The notes under the pieces: generated by a model
Seen by the model: only the letters and a program-made list of their open reading frames with translations
Databases searched by the model: none
What the model was told of the DNA's origin: nothing
Made by a program: the position numbers and the translations under genes
Shown: piece by piece, positions 1 through 6,445 of the stretch
Position numbering within the stretch: the first letter of the stretch is position 1
Layout of the letters: each line of letters starts with the position of its first letter
Origin: Prevotellaceae bacterium
Lineage (GTDB): Bacteria; Bacteroidota; Bacteroidia; Bacteroidales; UBA932
Assembly (NCBI GenBank): GCA_031267855.1
Contig: JAIRYH010000128.1
Span: 1-7,733, forward strand
Length of the DNA: 7,733 nt
Direction: 5' to 3'

Positions 1-172
1 ACCCCGCCGGAACATCTCGCCGCGGAGAGAACCTTCCGCACGACCCTGCCGGAACATCTCGCCGCGGAGAGAACCTTCCGCATGACCCCGCCGGAACATC
101 TCGCCGCGGAGAGAACCTTAAATCGGACACGAAAGTAACATCTATCTGCAGATAGAGCCTTAAAACCGGACA
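1..172. repeat. 42-bp palindromic tandem repeat array, open at the left window edge
   Basis: The anchor AACATCT recurs at 11, 53, 95 and 137, exactly 42 bp apart. Copies 1-3 are nearly identical and GC-rich, with the core CTCGCCGCGGAGAG, a 14-bp dyad with one mismatched pair. The fourth copy is diverged and more AT-rich but in perfect register, and its core CTATCTGCAGATAG is a perfect palindrome. Shared CCTT follows each core (116-119 and 158-161 in copies 3 and 4), and CGGACA recurs at 124-129 and 167-172, so the last unit fades out near 172. The array probably continues left of the window. The period equals 14 codons, and two minus-strand frames stay open through it, but no start site or promoter supports a gene. 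It could be an intergenic hairpin array, a minisatellite, or the end of a repeat-protein gene. Confidence 0.93.
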
Positions 173-210
173 AAATGACAGGAATAACCGTAGCGACATG
201 GCGCGCCAAA

Positions 211-234
211 TCAATTTTGAATGTTGAAAATTGA
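211..234. repeat. AT-rich inverted repeat
   Basis: TCAATTTT (211-218) and AAAATTGA (227-234) are perfect 8-base inverted arms around an 8-nt spacer. The stem has little GC and no following T-run on the plus strand, so it is a poor intrinsic terminator. It lies between the 42-bp array and the 9-bp array in the non-coding stretch before the TPR gene. I see no further function. Confidence 0.6.
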
Positions 235-251
235 AGGCTGGCTGGCGCCCG

Positions 252-304
252 CACATTAATCACATTAATCACATTAATCACATTAACCACATTAGCACGT
301 TAGC
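252..304. repeat. 9-bp tandem repeat (CACATTAAT), about six copies, decaying rightward
   Basis: CACATTAAT occurs at 252-260, 261-269 and 270-278, followed by CACATTAAC (279-287), CACATTAGC (288-296) and a last overlapping variant CACGTTAGC (296-304). Substitutions accumulate toward the promoter-proximal end, which suggests slippage expansion from the left. The array ends 26 bp before the -7 box of the TPR gene, so copy-number change could alter the sequence just upstream of that promoter. It may also be neutral. Confidence 0.9.
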
Positions 305-330
305 ACACCGTACTATTCGGATTTTTTACT

Positions 331-338
331 TAAATTTG
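331..338 (+). promoter_or_regulatory. Bacteroidota-type -7 promoter box for the TPR gene
   Basis: TAAATTTG fits the Bacteroidota -7 consensus TAnnTTTG and is followed by an A-rich stretch. I find no good TTTG -33 element about 20 bp upstream, so only half of the promoter is supported. Transcription would start only about a dozen bases before the TTG start at 357, giving a very short leader. Confidence 0.55.
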
Positions 339-356
339 TAAAAAAAAGTAAAACGC

Positions 357-2330
357 TTGACGGCAAAAAAACATTATCTGTCTATTGTTATTCTTTGTTG
401 CATGTGTCTTTCGGTACAGGCGCAATACAACAAGCAATATTTCTTCTATCGCGGGCGGCAGTTCCTTGTAGACAACAAGTTCGCGCAAGCCATCAATAAT
501 TTCAATACGCTGATTGCTGCAGACACGGCGCTTTATGAAGCGTATTTTTTCCGCGGCATTGCAAAATACAATCTCAACGATTTTGTAGGGGCGCAAACCG
601 ACTTCACCAGGGCGCTTTCCATCAATCCGGTGTTTACTACGGGCTATCACTACCGCGCGGTAACCTACGGGCGGCTGGGGAGGTACGACGAAGCACTGGC
701 CGACCTGGAGGCGGCTACGGAATTGCGCCCCGGCTATTCGGGACTGTATTTTACACGCGGCATCACGTATTTTCTTACGCAACAGTTCGAAAAAGCCATC
801 GGCGATTTCAACCGCTTCCTGCGCTACGAGCCGAAAGTAAGCGACGCCTACTTAAATCGCGGAACGGCGCACCTCTACATGCAGGACACCACCAAAGCCC
901 TGGACGACTATAACACGGCGATACTGCTAAGCAAATTCGACCCCGAAGCGTATGTCCGCCGCTCGCGCATCTTTGCCATGAAAGGCGAAAACGACAGGGC
1001 GCTTTCCGACTTGAACGAGGCGGTCCGCCTGGATTCGACAAATGCCTTTGCCTACTTCAACCGCGCGCTGGTGCGTTACAACGACAAGGATGTAAACGGC
1101 GCCCTGTCCGATTTCGAAAAAGTACTGCAGCAGGATCCCGACAATGCGCTTACCTACTACAACCGGGCGCTCATCCGCTCGCAAATCGGCGACTACGACA
1201 ATGCCCTGGACGATTACGAAAAAGTAACGGCCATCAATCCGAACAACGTGCTGGTCTATTACAACCGTGCGGCGGTGTACATAGAACTGGAACGCTACCG
1301 TGCGGCGCTGGACGACTATACGAAAGCCATTGAGCTGTATCCCGATTTTGCCAATGCCTACAGCAACCGGGCATACGTGAAGACGCAGCTGGGCCTGACC
1401 GCGGGCGCGCGAAGCGATCATAACATCGCACAGCAAAAAATCAACGAGTACAAGTCGAAAATGAGCGACAGCACGTTCTCCGCCTATGCCGACACAAGCA
1501 AACAGTTTAACAGCCTGCTGGCGCTGGATGCGGAATTTGCACGCAATGACTTTAGCGACGACATGCTGCAGTACCGCAAAGTAGACGTACGCCTGAAGCC
1601 GCTGTTCAAACTGGCGATTGCGCAAAAGCCGGACATTCCGTTCGAACGGCAATATTTTCATCCGGCGCTGGAGCGCTTCAAGCACGACGGACAGCTGCAG
1701 ATGCTGAGCGAAGTGCCCGGACGCGGTGCTGCAGACCTGATGAAGGAAGACTCGACGGCCACCGCATTCCTGGAACGGAACAAAACGGCAGAAGCCTGTT
1801 TCAACAAGGGCATCACGCAGTTTCAACTGCGCTACTTCAACAGCGCCCTGAACTATTTCAACAGGGCCATTGAACTGGATCCGAACAATGCATTCTATTA
1901 CCTCAACAGGAGCGCGCTGCAAAGCGAGATGATCGACTTCATTGCGTCCGTGGAAAACAATGTACAGGTGCTGGCGCTGGACAATGTTTCGACTGCGCGC
2001 GCACGGGTGCAGCAGGACGTGAAAATGTATGACTACCACGAAGCCATCGGCGACCTGAACAAAGCCGCCATGCTGATGCCCGACCTCGCCTACATCTATT
2101 ACAACCTCGGCAACCTGCGCTGCCTGTCCGACGCCATCCCCGAAGCCATCGGCAACTACACGCAGGCGATCCGGCTCTACCCGTTCATGGGCGAAGCCTA
2201 CTACAACCGCGGACTGGTGCACATCTACCTGCGCGAAGTCGAAAAAGGCTGCCTGGACGTCAGCAAAGCGGGCGAACTGGGCGTAGAAGAAGCCTACAGC
2301 GTGATAAAAAAATATTGCAGTAAAAATTGA
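357..2330 (+). CDS. Exported tetratricopeptide-repeat protein, TTG start
   Basis: The product is 657 residues. Residues 1-22 form a Sec signal peptide: basic KKH, a hydrophobic stretch from Y7 to L18, and a probable cleavage after SVQA. About ten 34-residue TPR units run from 24 to 366, many with the Y-[YF]-N-R-[GA] helix-A pattern and D/N-P at the end. A non-TPR linker spans about 367-477, and four more partly degenerate units cover 478-645. TPR arrays are protein-binding scaffolds; with the signal peptide this one should act in the periplasm or at the outer membrane, but its partner cannot be read here. The start is chosen because the in-frame stop at 339-341 leaves no upstream ATG, and the first internal ATG (402) would remove most of the signal peptide. 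fabI follows after 43 nt and may be co-transcribed. The family is certain and the specific role unknown. Confidence 0.92.
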   Translation: MTAKKHYLSIVILCCMCLSVQAQYNKQYFFYRGRQFLVDNKFAQAINNFNTLIAADTALYEAYFFRGIAKYNLNDFVGAQTDFTRALSINPVFTTGYHYRAVTYGRLGRYDEALADLEAATELRPGYSGLYFTRGITYFLTQQFEKAIGDFNRFLRYEPKVSDAYLNRGTAHLYMQDTTKALDDYNTAILLSKFDPEAYVRRSRIFAMKGENDRALSDLNEAVRLDSTNAFAYFNRALVRYNDKDVNGALSDFEKVLQQDPDNALTYYNRALIRSQIGDYDNALDDYEKVTAINPNNVLVYYNRAAVYIELERYRAALDDYTKAIELYPDFANAYSNRAYVKTQLGLTAGARSDHNIAQQKINEYKSKMSDSTFSAYADTSKQFNSLLALDAEFARNDFSDDMLQYRKVDVRLKPLFKLAIAQKPDIPFERQYFHPALERFKHDGQLQMLSEVPGRGAADLMKEDSTATAFLERNKTAEACFNKGITQFQLRYFNSALNYFNRAIELDPNNAFYYLNRSALQSEMIDFIASVENNVQVLALDNVSTARARVQQDVKMYDYHEAIGDLNKAAMLMPDLAYIYYNLGNLRCLSDAIPEAIGNYTQAIRLYPFMGEAYYNRGLVHIYLREVEKGCLDVSKAGELGVEEAYSVIKKYCSKN

Positions 2331-2363
2331 ATTGCAGACAGACACAAAAGTAAACTAACAAAA

Positions 2364-2367
2364 AGGA
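2364..2367 (+). promoter_or_regulatory. Shine-Dalgarno-like site of fabI
   Basis: AGGA sits in an A-rich tract 6 nt before the ATG at 2374. Such sites are often absent in Bacteroidota, so it supports this start, which also matches the usual FabI N-terminus. I find no TAnnTTTG box in the 43-nt gap after the TPR gene, which is consistent with read-through from that gene. Confidence 0.5.
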
Positions 2368-2373
2368 AAAAAG

Positions 2374-3237
2374 ATGACACATCAACTGTTGACAGGAAAA
2401 AAAGGACTGATTTTCGGCGCGCTGAACGACAAATCCATTGCATGGAAAGTAGCGGAACGCGCCCACGAGGAAGGCGCCGTATTTGTGCTTACCAACACGC
2501 CGGTATCCATGCGGCTGGGAACGATTGACAGGCTGGCAAAGCAGTGCGGGACAACCGTCATTCCCGCCGATGCCACAAAAGTAGAAGACCTCGAAAACCT
2601 CATCACAAAAGGACAGGAACAGCTGGGCGGGAAATTTGACTTCATCCTGCATTCCATCGGCATGTCGCCCAATGTACGCAAGGGGCGGACATACGACGAC
2701 CTCGACTATGCCTACTTCCAGCAGACGCTGGACATTTCGGCGATTTCGTTCCACAAGATTTTGCAGGTTTGCCACAAACAGGACGCCATCAGCCAGTGGG
2801 GTTCGGTGGTCGCGCTCTCGTATGTGGCGGCGCAGCGCACGCTGTATGGCTACAACGACATGGCGGACGCAAAAGCCGTGCTGGAATCCATCGCACGCAG
2901 TTTCGGATACATCTACGGCCGCGAAAAAAACGTCCGCATCAACACGGTCTCCCAGTCGCCGACAATGACCACGGCAGGCAGCGGCATCATGGGCTTCGAG
3001 AACCTGGTGGACTTTGCCGAACGCATGTCGCCGCTGGGAAATGCAACGGCAGAAGAATGCGCCGACTTCATCGTCACGCTGTTCAGCGACCTTACGCGCA
3101 AAATCACGATGCAGAATTTATTCCACGACGGCGGCTACTCCAGCATGGGCATGAGCTTCCGCGCCATGAAAATCTACAACGAAGGACTTGAATACCGCGA
3201 CGTAAAAAACGATCTGCGGAAAATCATCAACAAGTAA
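2374..3237 (+). CDS. fabI: Enoyl-[acyl-carrier-protein] reductase (NADH-type) FabI
   Basis: The enzyme reduces trans-2-enoyl-ACP to acyl-ACP, the last step of each fatty-acid elongation cycle, in the cytoplasm. The 287-residue product is a short-chain dehydrogenase-type Rossmann protein. The nucleotide-binding segment GALNDKSIAW covers 15-24, corresponding to the G-x-x-x-x-x-S-I-A pattern of FabI. The stretch HSIGMSP matches the active-site loop of the family. The catalytic Tyr-x6-Lys is Y160...K167, with the second FabI tyrosine at Y150 in LSY, spaced as in E. coli Y146/Y156/K163. It is slightly longer than E. coli FabI (262 residues), with an extended C-terminus after the SSMGMSF segment, which fits my recollection of Bacteroidota forms. 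No key residue is missing. It is probably co-transcribed with the upstream TPR gene and ended by the terminator at 3350-3374. FabI is the target of triclosan; nothing here predicts resistance. Confidence 0.97.
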   Translation: MTHQLLTGKKGLIFGALNDKSIAWKVAERAHEEGAVFVLTNTPVSMRLGTIDRLAKQCGTTVIPADATKVEDLENLITKGQEQLGGKFDFILHSIGMSPNVRKGRTYDDLDYAYFQQTLDISAISFHKILQVCHKQDAISQWGSVVALSYVAAQRTLYGYNDMADAKAVLESIARSFGYIYGREKNVRINTVSQSPTMTTAGSGIMGFENLVDFAERMSPLGNATAEECADFIVTLFSDLTRKITMQNLFHDGGYSSMGMSFRAMKIYNEGLEYRDVKNDLRKIINK

Positions 3238-3263
3238 GGCAAAGAAACAGCCCGCATCCGCAT

Positions 3264-3346
3264 CCGGAAACATTCCCGGGCGGCCGGAAACGGTTCCGGA
3301 GCAATTGGAAACATTTCCAAAACGGTTGGAAACGTTTCCATTTTGC
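3264..3346. repeat. Four phased GGAAAC dyads at 20-21 bp spacing
   Basis: GGAAAC occurs at 3266, 3286, 3307 and 3328, at intervals of 20, 21 and 21 bp. Each is the left half of a dyad: CCGGAA-ACAT-TCCCGG (one mismatched pair), CCGGAA-ACGG-TTCCGG, TTGGAAA-CA-TTTCCAA, and TGGAAACGTTTCCA, which is a perfect palindrome. The outer bases change together between copies (CC...GG in the first two, TT...AA in the third). The array lies between the fabI stop and a probable terminator, so it may be transcribed as hairpins in the fabI 3' UTR. The spacing of about two helical turns would equally suit side-by-side binding of a dimeric protein. Confidence 0.85.
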
Positions 3347-3349
3347 CTG

Positions 3350-3374
3350 CGGACTGCCGTTCAGCCGGTTTTTT
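3350..3374 (+). terminator. Probable intrinsic terminator of the TPR-fabI transcript
   Basis: CGG-A-CTG (3350-3356) pairs with CAGCCG (3362-3367) across a 5-nt loop, leaving one bulged A, and is followed by G and then six T (3369-3374). This GC-rich stem plus T-run lies 113 nt after the fabI stop, and the next -7 box on the same strand begins 66 nt later. No folding calculation was run. Confidence 0.55.
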
Positions 3375-3439
3375 CCATGCCCGCCCCCGTGCGGGAAATT
3401 CATTTGATCCGCATAATTCATCATTCCATAATTAAAAGT

Positions 3440-3447
3440 TATCTTTG
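3440..3447 (+). promoter_or_regulatory. Bacteroidota-type -7 promoter box for dnaB
   Basis: TATCTTTG matches TAnnTTTG exactly and lies 31 nt before the dnaB ATG, leaving room for a short A-rich leader. The nearest TTTG upstream (3403-3406) is 33 nt away, too far for the usual spacing of about 20, so the -33 element is weak or absent. Confidence 0.6.
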
Positions 3448-3478
3448 CAAAAAAATCCATTTTCCAAATAAAAAACTT

Positions 3479-5005
3479 ATGGCAAAAACAACCAAACCTG
3501 CAGCCAAACCGCGCACCATTGATTCGATAGCCCTGGAATCGGGAAAAATGCCGCCCCACTCGCCCGATTTTGAAAAATCGGTGCTGGGAGCATTAATGCT
3601 GGAAAAAGAAGCCATCGTGGAAGTACAGAATCTGCTGAAACCCGAAACTTTCTATAACGAATTACATGCAAAAATATTTCGCGCCATCCAGAATATCAGC
3701 CTGCGGCACGAACCTATTGATATGCTCACGGTCGCCGAGGAACTGAACAGGAAAGGCGAACTGGATGAAATCGGCGGGCATTACTATCTCTCGCAACTGA
3801 CCATGACCGTGAGTTCGGCGGCGCATGTGGAACACCATGCAAAGCTGCTGGCGCAAAAATACATTCAACGGCAACTCATCACTGCCTGTGCCGAAATACA
3901 GCGCGACGCCTTTGAGCCGGACGCCAGTGTGGATGAATTGCTGGACAGCGCGCAGCAGAAAATTTTTGAAATCTCCGAAGGAAACATCCACCGCGAAACG
4001 GAACATATAGGAACCGTTATAGAAAAGACCATCAAGGAACTGGAGGAAATGCAAAAGAGGGAAGACGGGCTGAGCGGCGTGCCGTCGGGCTTTGTGGATC
4101 TTGACCGCATCACCCTGGGCTGGCAGGCGTCGGACATGATTATTGTGGCAGCACGCCCGTCCATGGGGAAAACGGCTTTTGTGCTCTCCATGGCGCGAAA
4201 CATGACCGTGGAGCACAAAATGCCCACCGCTTTTTTCTCGCTGGAAATGCCATCGGTGCAATTGGTAAAACGACTTATGATGAGCGAATCGGGCATGGAA
4301 TCGGATAAAATCCGCGGCGGGAAAAAACTTGCGCCCCATGAATGGATACAAATAGAAACCAGCGTCCGCAAACTGGTCGAAGCGCCTTTGTTTATTGATG
4401 ACACGCCGGCGCTGTCTATTTTTGAATTTCGCTCCAAAGCGCGCCGGCTGGTACTTACCCACAATATAAAAATTATTATCATTGACTACCTGCAATTGAT
4501 GACCGGACCGCCGGAAACGCAGAAAAGCATACGGGAACAGGAAGTATCGGCTATCTCGCGCTCGCTGAAAGCCATCTCCAAAGAACTGAACGTGCCGATT
4601 ATTGCGCTCTCGCAGCTGAACCGTTCGGTTGAAACGCGCGGCGGAAATAAGCGACCGCAATTGAGCGACCTCCGTGAATCCGGCGCCATTGAACAGGACG
4701 CCGATGTGGTACTGTTTATTCACCGTCCCGAATATTACGGAATGCACGAAAACGAAGAACATGTATCTACAAAAGGGTTGGCGGAAATTATCATTTCCAA
4801 GCACCGTAACGGCGCAACGGGCGAAATAAACTTGAAATTCCAGCGAACACAGTTCAGCGACTGGGATGGACCGCAGACAGGACTGCCGGATAATAATACG
4901 AGCACAACAACCGGTACGCTTATCCAGTCAAGTATGAATAATAAACAACAGTACAGTCGAGAGTTTGAAATTTCGCAAACGAACCAGGATACAGCCCCGT
5001 TCTAA
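3479..5005 (+). CDS. dnaB: Replicative DNA helicase DnaB
   Basis: DnaB is the hexameric helicase that unwinds DNA ahead of the replisome and recruits primase. The product is 508 residues from the ATG at 3479; the frame is open back to a TTG at 3305, but that would place the promoter box and dyad array inside the gene, and MAKTTKP before the conserved PHSPDFEKSVLG domain is the normal arrangement. The N-terminal domain covers roughly 25-130. The RecA-like ATPase domain has Walker A RPSMGKT with K231, Walker B IIIIDYLQL with D336, the SQLNRSVE and LRESGAIEQDAD motifs, and SKHRNGATG near the end. No intein interrupts it. The last 50 or so residues are a low-complexity N/T/S/Q-rich tail ending in DTAPF. 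It has its own probable promoter and converges with the minus-strand cluster, whose last gene ends 60 nt away; I see no clear terminator in that gap. Confidence 0.97.
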   Translation: MAKTTKPAAKPRTIDSIALESGKMPPHSPDFEKSVLGALMLEKEAIVEVQNLLKPETFYNELHAKIFRAIQNISLRHEPIDMLTVAEELNRKGELDEIGGHYYLSQLTMTVSSAAHVEHHAKLLAQKYIQRQLITACAEIQRDAFEPDASVDELLDSAQQKIFEISEGNIHRETEHIGTVIEKTIKELEEMQKREDGLSGVPSGFVDLDRITLGWQASDMIIVAARPSMGKTAFVLSMARNMTVEHKMPTAFFSLEMPSVQLVKRLMMSESGMESDKIRGGKKLAPHEWIQIETSVRKLVEAPLFIDDTPALSIFEFRSKARRLVLTHNIKIIIIDYLQLMTGPPETQKSIREQEVSAISRSLKAISKELNVPIIALSQLNRSVETRGGNKRPQLSDLRESGAIEQDADVVLFIHRPEYYGMHENEEHVSTKGLAEIIISKHRNGATGEINLKFQRTQFSDWDGPQTGLPDNNTSTTTGTLIQSSMNNKQQYSREFEISQTNQDTAPF

Positions 5006-5065
5006 GGGTTAAGGGTTGCGGCACTGTTTTACGGCAAGTATGGCTTTAAAGGAGAGAAATGATTT

Positions 5066-5542
5066 TTAGAATGTGTAGCGCATCGTGAAGCCTACGTTTG
5101 CCGGGGCAATCCGGATGCCGCTGTATCCTGTAAAATAAAGTTTGGGATCAAAATCAAATGCGAAGCATAGCGGAAGTGTCGCCAGCTTATATTCCACGCC
5201 TCCCACGAAATCCACCCCGCAAAGAAAGAGCCGGTCAGTGTTATCCCCTATTTTTGCGCCGACGGTAACACCCGGTCCTATGTACCACTCCAAGCCGTCT
5301 ACGGCAATTATTGGAAAATGGCGCTCATAAAAGAACGTTCCGCGTACACTCATCTGGCTTGGGTGTACAATATCCAAATCCAGGATGGCTTCTATCGCGC
5401 CGGCGGTATGTATAAATTGCTTATAACTTCCGCCCACCATGGTTCCAAGCCGAAGCCCTATGGCGCGTTCATAGTTTTGTGCGGTAAGCGTGGAAACGCC
5501 CGCCACAAACAGTAAAAGGAGAAATCCTGTTTTCTTTTTCAT
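5066..5542 (-). CDS. Small exported beta-barrel-like outer-membrane protein of unknown function
   Basis: The product is 158 residues. KKK followed by GFLLLLFVAGVSTLTA is a clear Sec signal peptide, with probable cleavage between A21 and Q22. The mature part (about 137 residues) alternates short polar and aromatic or aliphatic stretches, for example VRGTFFYERHF, LEWYIGPGVTVGA and NVGFTMRYTF, and ends in phenylalanine. Both points are typical of small outer-membrane beta-barrels. I cannot assign a named family. It lies 10 nt downstream of deoC on the same strand and is the last gene of the cluster starting with kdsD, so it is probably co-transcribed with an LPS export gene. A role in the envelope is inferred only from the signal peptide, barrel-like pattern and neighbours. 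Confidence 0.82.
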   Translation of the reverse strand: MKKKTGFLLLLFVAGVSTLTAQNYERAIGLRLGTMVGGSYKQFIHTAGAIEAILDLDIVHPSQMSVRGTFFYERHFPIIAVDGLEWYIGPGVTVGAKIGDNTDRLFLCGVDFVGGVEYKLATLPLCFAFDFDPKLYFTGYSGIRIAPANVGFTMRYTF

Positions 5543-5552
5543 GATTTTAAAA

Positions 5553-6419
5553 TTAAAAATAATTTGTATCCGATGCCGTGATGCTGTTTAATAAATTATT
5601 CGCCGCGCGGCTTGCGCCAATCCTGAATAATGCCGGAGCGAGCCACTCGTCGCCCAATATTTTTTTTACTATTGCGTAATAAGTTAATGCATCGTCCGAT
5701 GAGGTAATGCCGCCGGCAGGCTTAAAGCCTATTTTCTTTCCGGTTGCCTCATAGAATTTCCGGATGCAACCGGTCATTATCCATGCAGCGGCAAGCGTTG
5801 CGGCAGGCTCCATTTTACCGGTGGATGTCTTTATGAAATCCGCACCGGCTTCCATGGCAATGAACGCAGCTGTTGTTATCTGTTTTGCTGTCAGCGCGCC
5901 TGTTTCCAGAATAACTTTCAAATGCGCATGACCTGTCGCCACCTTGATTTTCCTGATTTCAGCAGCAACTACGTCATAGTCGCCGGAAAGGAATGCCCCC
6001 AAAGATATGACAATATCAATTTCCGTTGCCCCCTGTTCCACGGCGGTGCGGCATTCGTCGCACTTCACCTTCATAAACGTTTGCGATGCCGGAAACCCCG
6101 CACCGACTGCGGCGATTTGAACAGCCGGTGTTTTTAATGTTTCGCGTACCGTCCGCACCAATGCCGGGTAAATGCAGATAGCCGCTACATTCGGCACATC
6201 TGTGAAACGGGAAGAAAAATCATTTACTTTCTCTGTCAGTTTGCGTACTTTATCCACAGTGTCGGTAGCATTCAACGTGGTTAAGTCAATTGCTCCGAAA
6301 CAGCGCTTCCAGGCATCCTGCGTGCGAAATGCAGGCAGTTCATTTTTTATTTCCGCTACTGCTTTTACAACAACTGCTTCGTCCAGTACCCACCCGTACT
6401 TTTCCAAATAATCGCTCAT
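5553..6419 (-). CDS. deoC: Deoxyribose-phosphate aldolase DeoC
   Basis: DeoC cleaves 2-deoxy-D-ribose 5-phosphate to glyceraldehyde 3-phosphate and acetaldehyde, the last step of deoxynucleoside breakdown, in the cytoplasm. The 288-residue product is a TIM-barrel class I aldolase. The Schiff-base lysine is K197 in DFIKTSTGK; the second catalytic lysine is K233 in GFKPAGGI; the acid D135 is in EIDIVI. These match E. coli K167, K201 and D102. VILETG, another family hallmark, precedes the Schiff-base motif. It is longer than E. coli DeoC (259 residues), mainly through an N-terminal extension of about 40 residues before IDLTTLNATDT, where shorter homologues begin. All active-site residues are intact. 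It starts 26 nt after lptB and ends 10 nt before the small outer-membrane protein gene. That makes it the only catabolic gene in an otherwise envelope-related cluster; no deoA, deoB or deoD neighbour is visible. Confidence 0.96.
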   Translation of the reverse strand: MSDYLEKYGWVLDEAVVVKAVAEIKNELPAFRTQDAWKRCFGAIDLTTLNATDTVDKVRKLTEKVNDFSSRFTDVPNVAAICIYPALVRTVRETLKTPAVQIAAVGAGFPASQTFMKVKCDECRTAVEQGATEIDIVISLGAFLSGDYDVVAAEIRKIKVATGHAHLKVILETGALTAKQITTAAFIAMEAGADFIKTSTGKMEPAATLAAAWIMTGCIRKFYEATGKKIGFKPAGGITSSDDALTYYAIVKKILGDEWLAPALFRIGASRAANNLLNSITASDTNYF

Positions 6420-6445
6420 GATTGTTAGTTTTCTTATTTGCAGAT

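Noticed and set aside
1..172. CRISPR array
   Set aside because: The whole 42-bp unit repeats, without unique spacers of constant length between identical repeats, and no cas gene is present.
927..2345. Long open frame (472 codons) antisense to the TPR gene
   Set aside because: It mirrors the TPR repeats on the other strand, has no recognisable domain, and the plus frame has a signal peptide and clear TPR motifs. Codon bias explains the lack of stops.
3380..3395. Hairpin CCCGC-N6-GCGGG before dnaB as a second terminator
   Set aside because: The stem is only 5 bp and is followed by AAATT rather than a T-run; the structure at 3350-3374 is a better candidate.
3305..3478. N-terminal extension of DnaB to the TTG at 3305
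   Set aside because: The extension would run through the dyad array, the terminator and the promoter box. The ATG at 3479 gives the normal DnaB N-terminus.
3662..4804. Long open frame (380 codons) antisense to dnaB
   Set aside because: The plus strand encodes an unmistakable DnaB across the whole span; the antisense translation has no family resemblance.
5003..5016. Direct repeat TAAGGGT TAAGGGT starting at the dnaB stop codon
   Set aside because: Only two 7-bp copies with no flanking element or structure; probably a small chance duplication.
5006..5065. Shared terminator between the convergent dnaB and barrel genes
   Set aside because: Expected from the layout, but I could not find a stem with more than a few consecutive pairs followed by a T-run on either strand.
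5048..5088. Tiny nine-codon plus-strand frame starting at 5059 behind a good AAAGGAG site
   Set aside because: It overlaps the 3' end of the minus-strand barrel gene, is far too short to judge, and such sites arise by chance; no further support.
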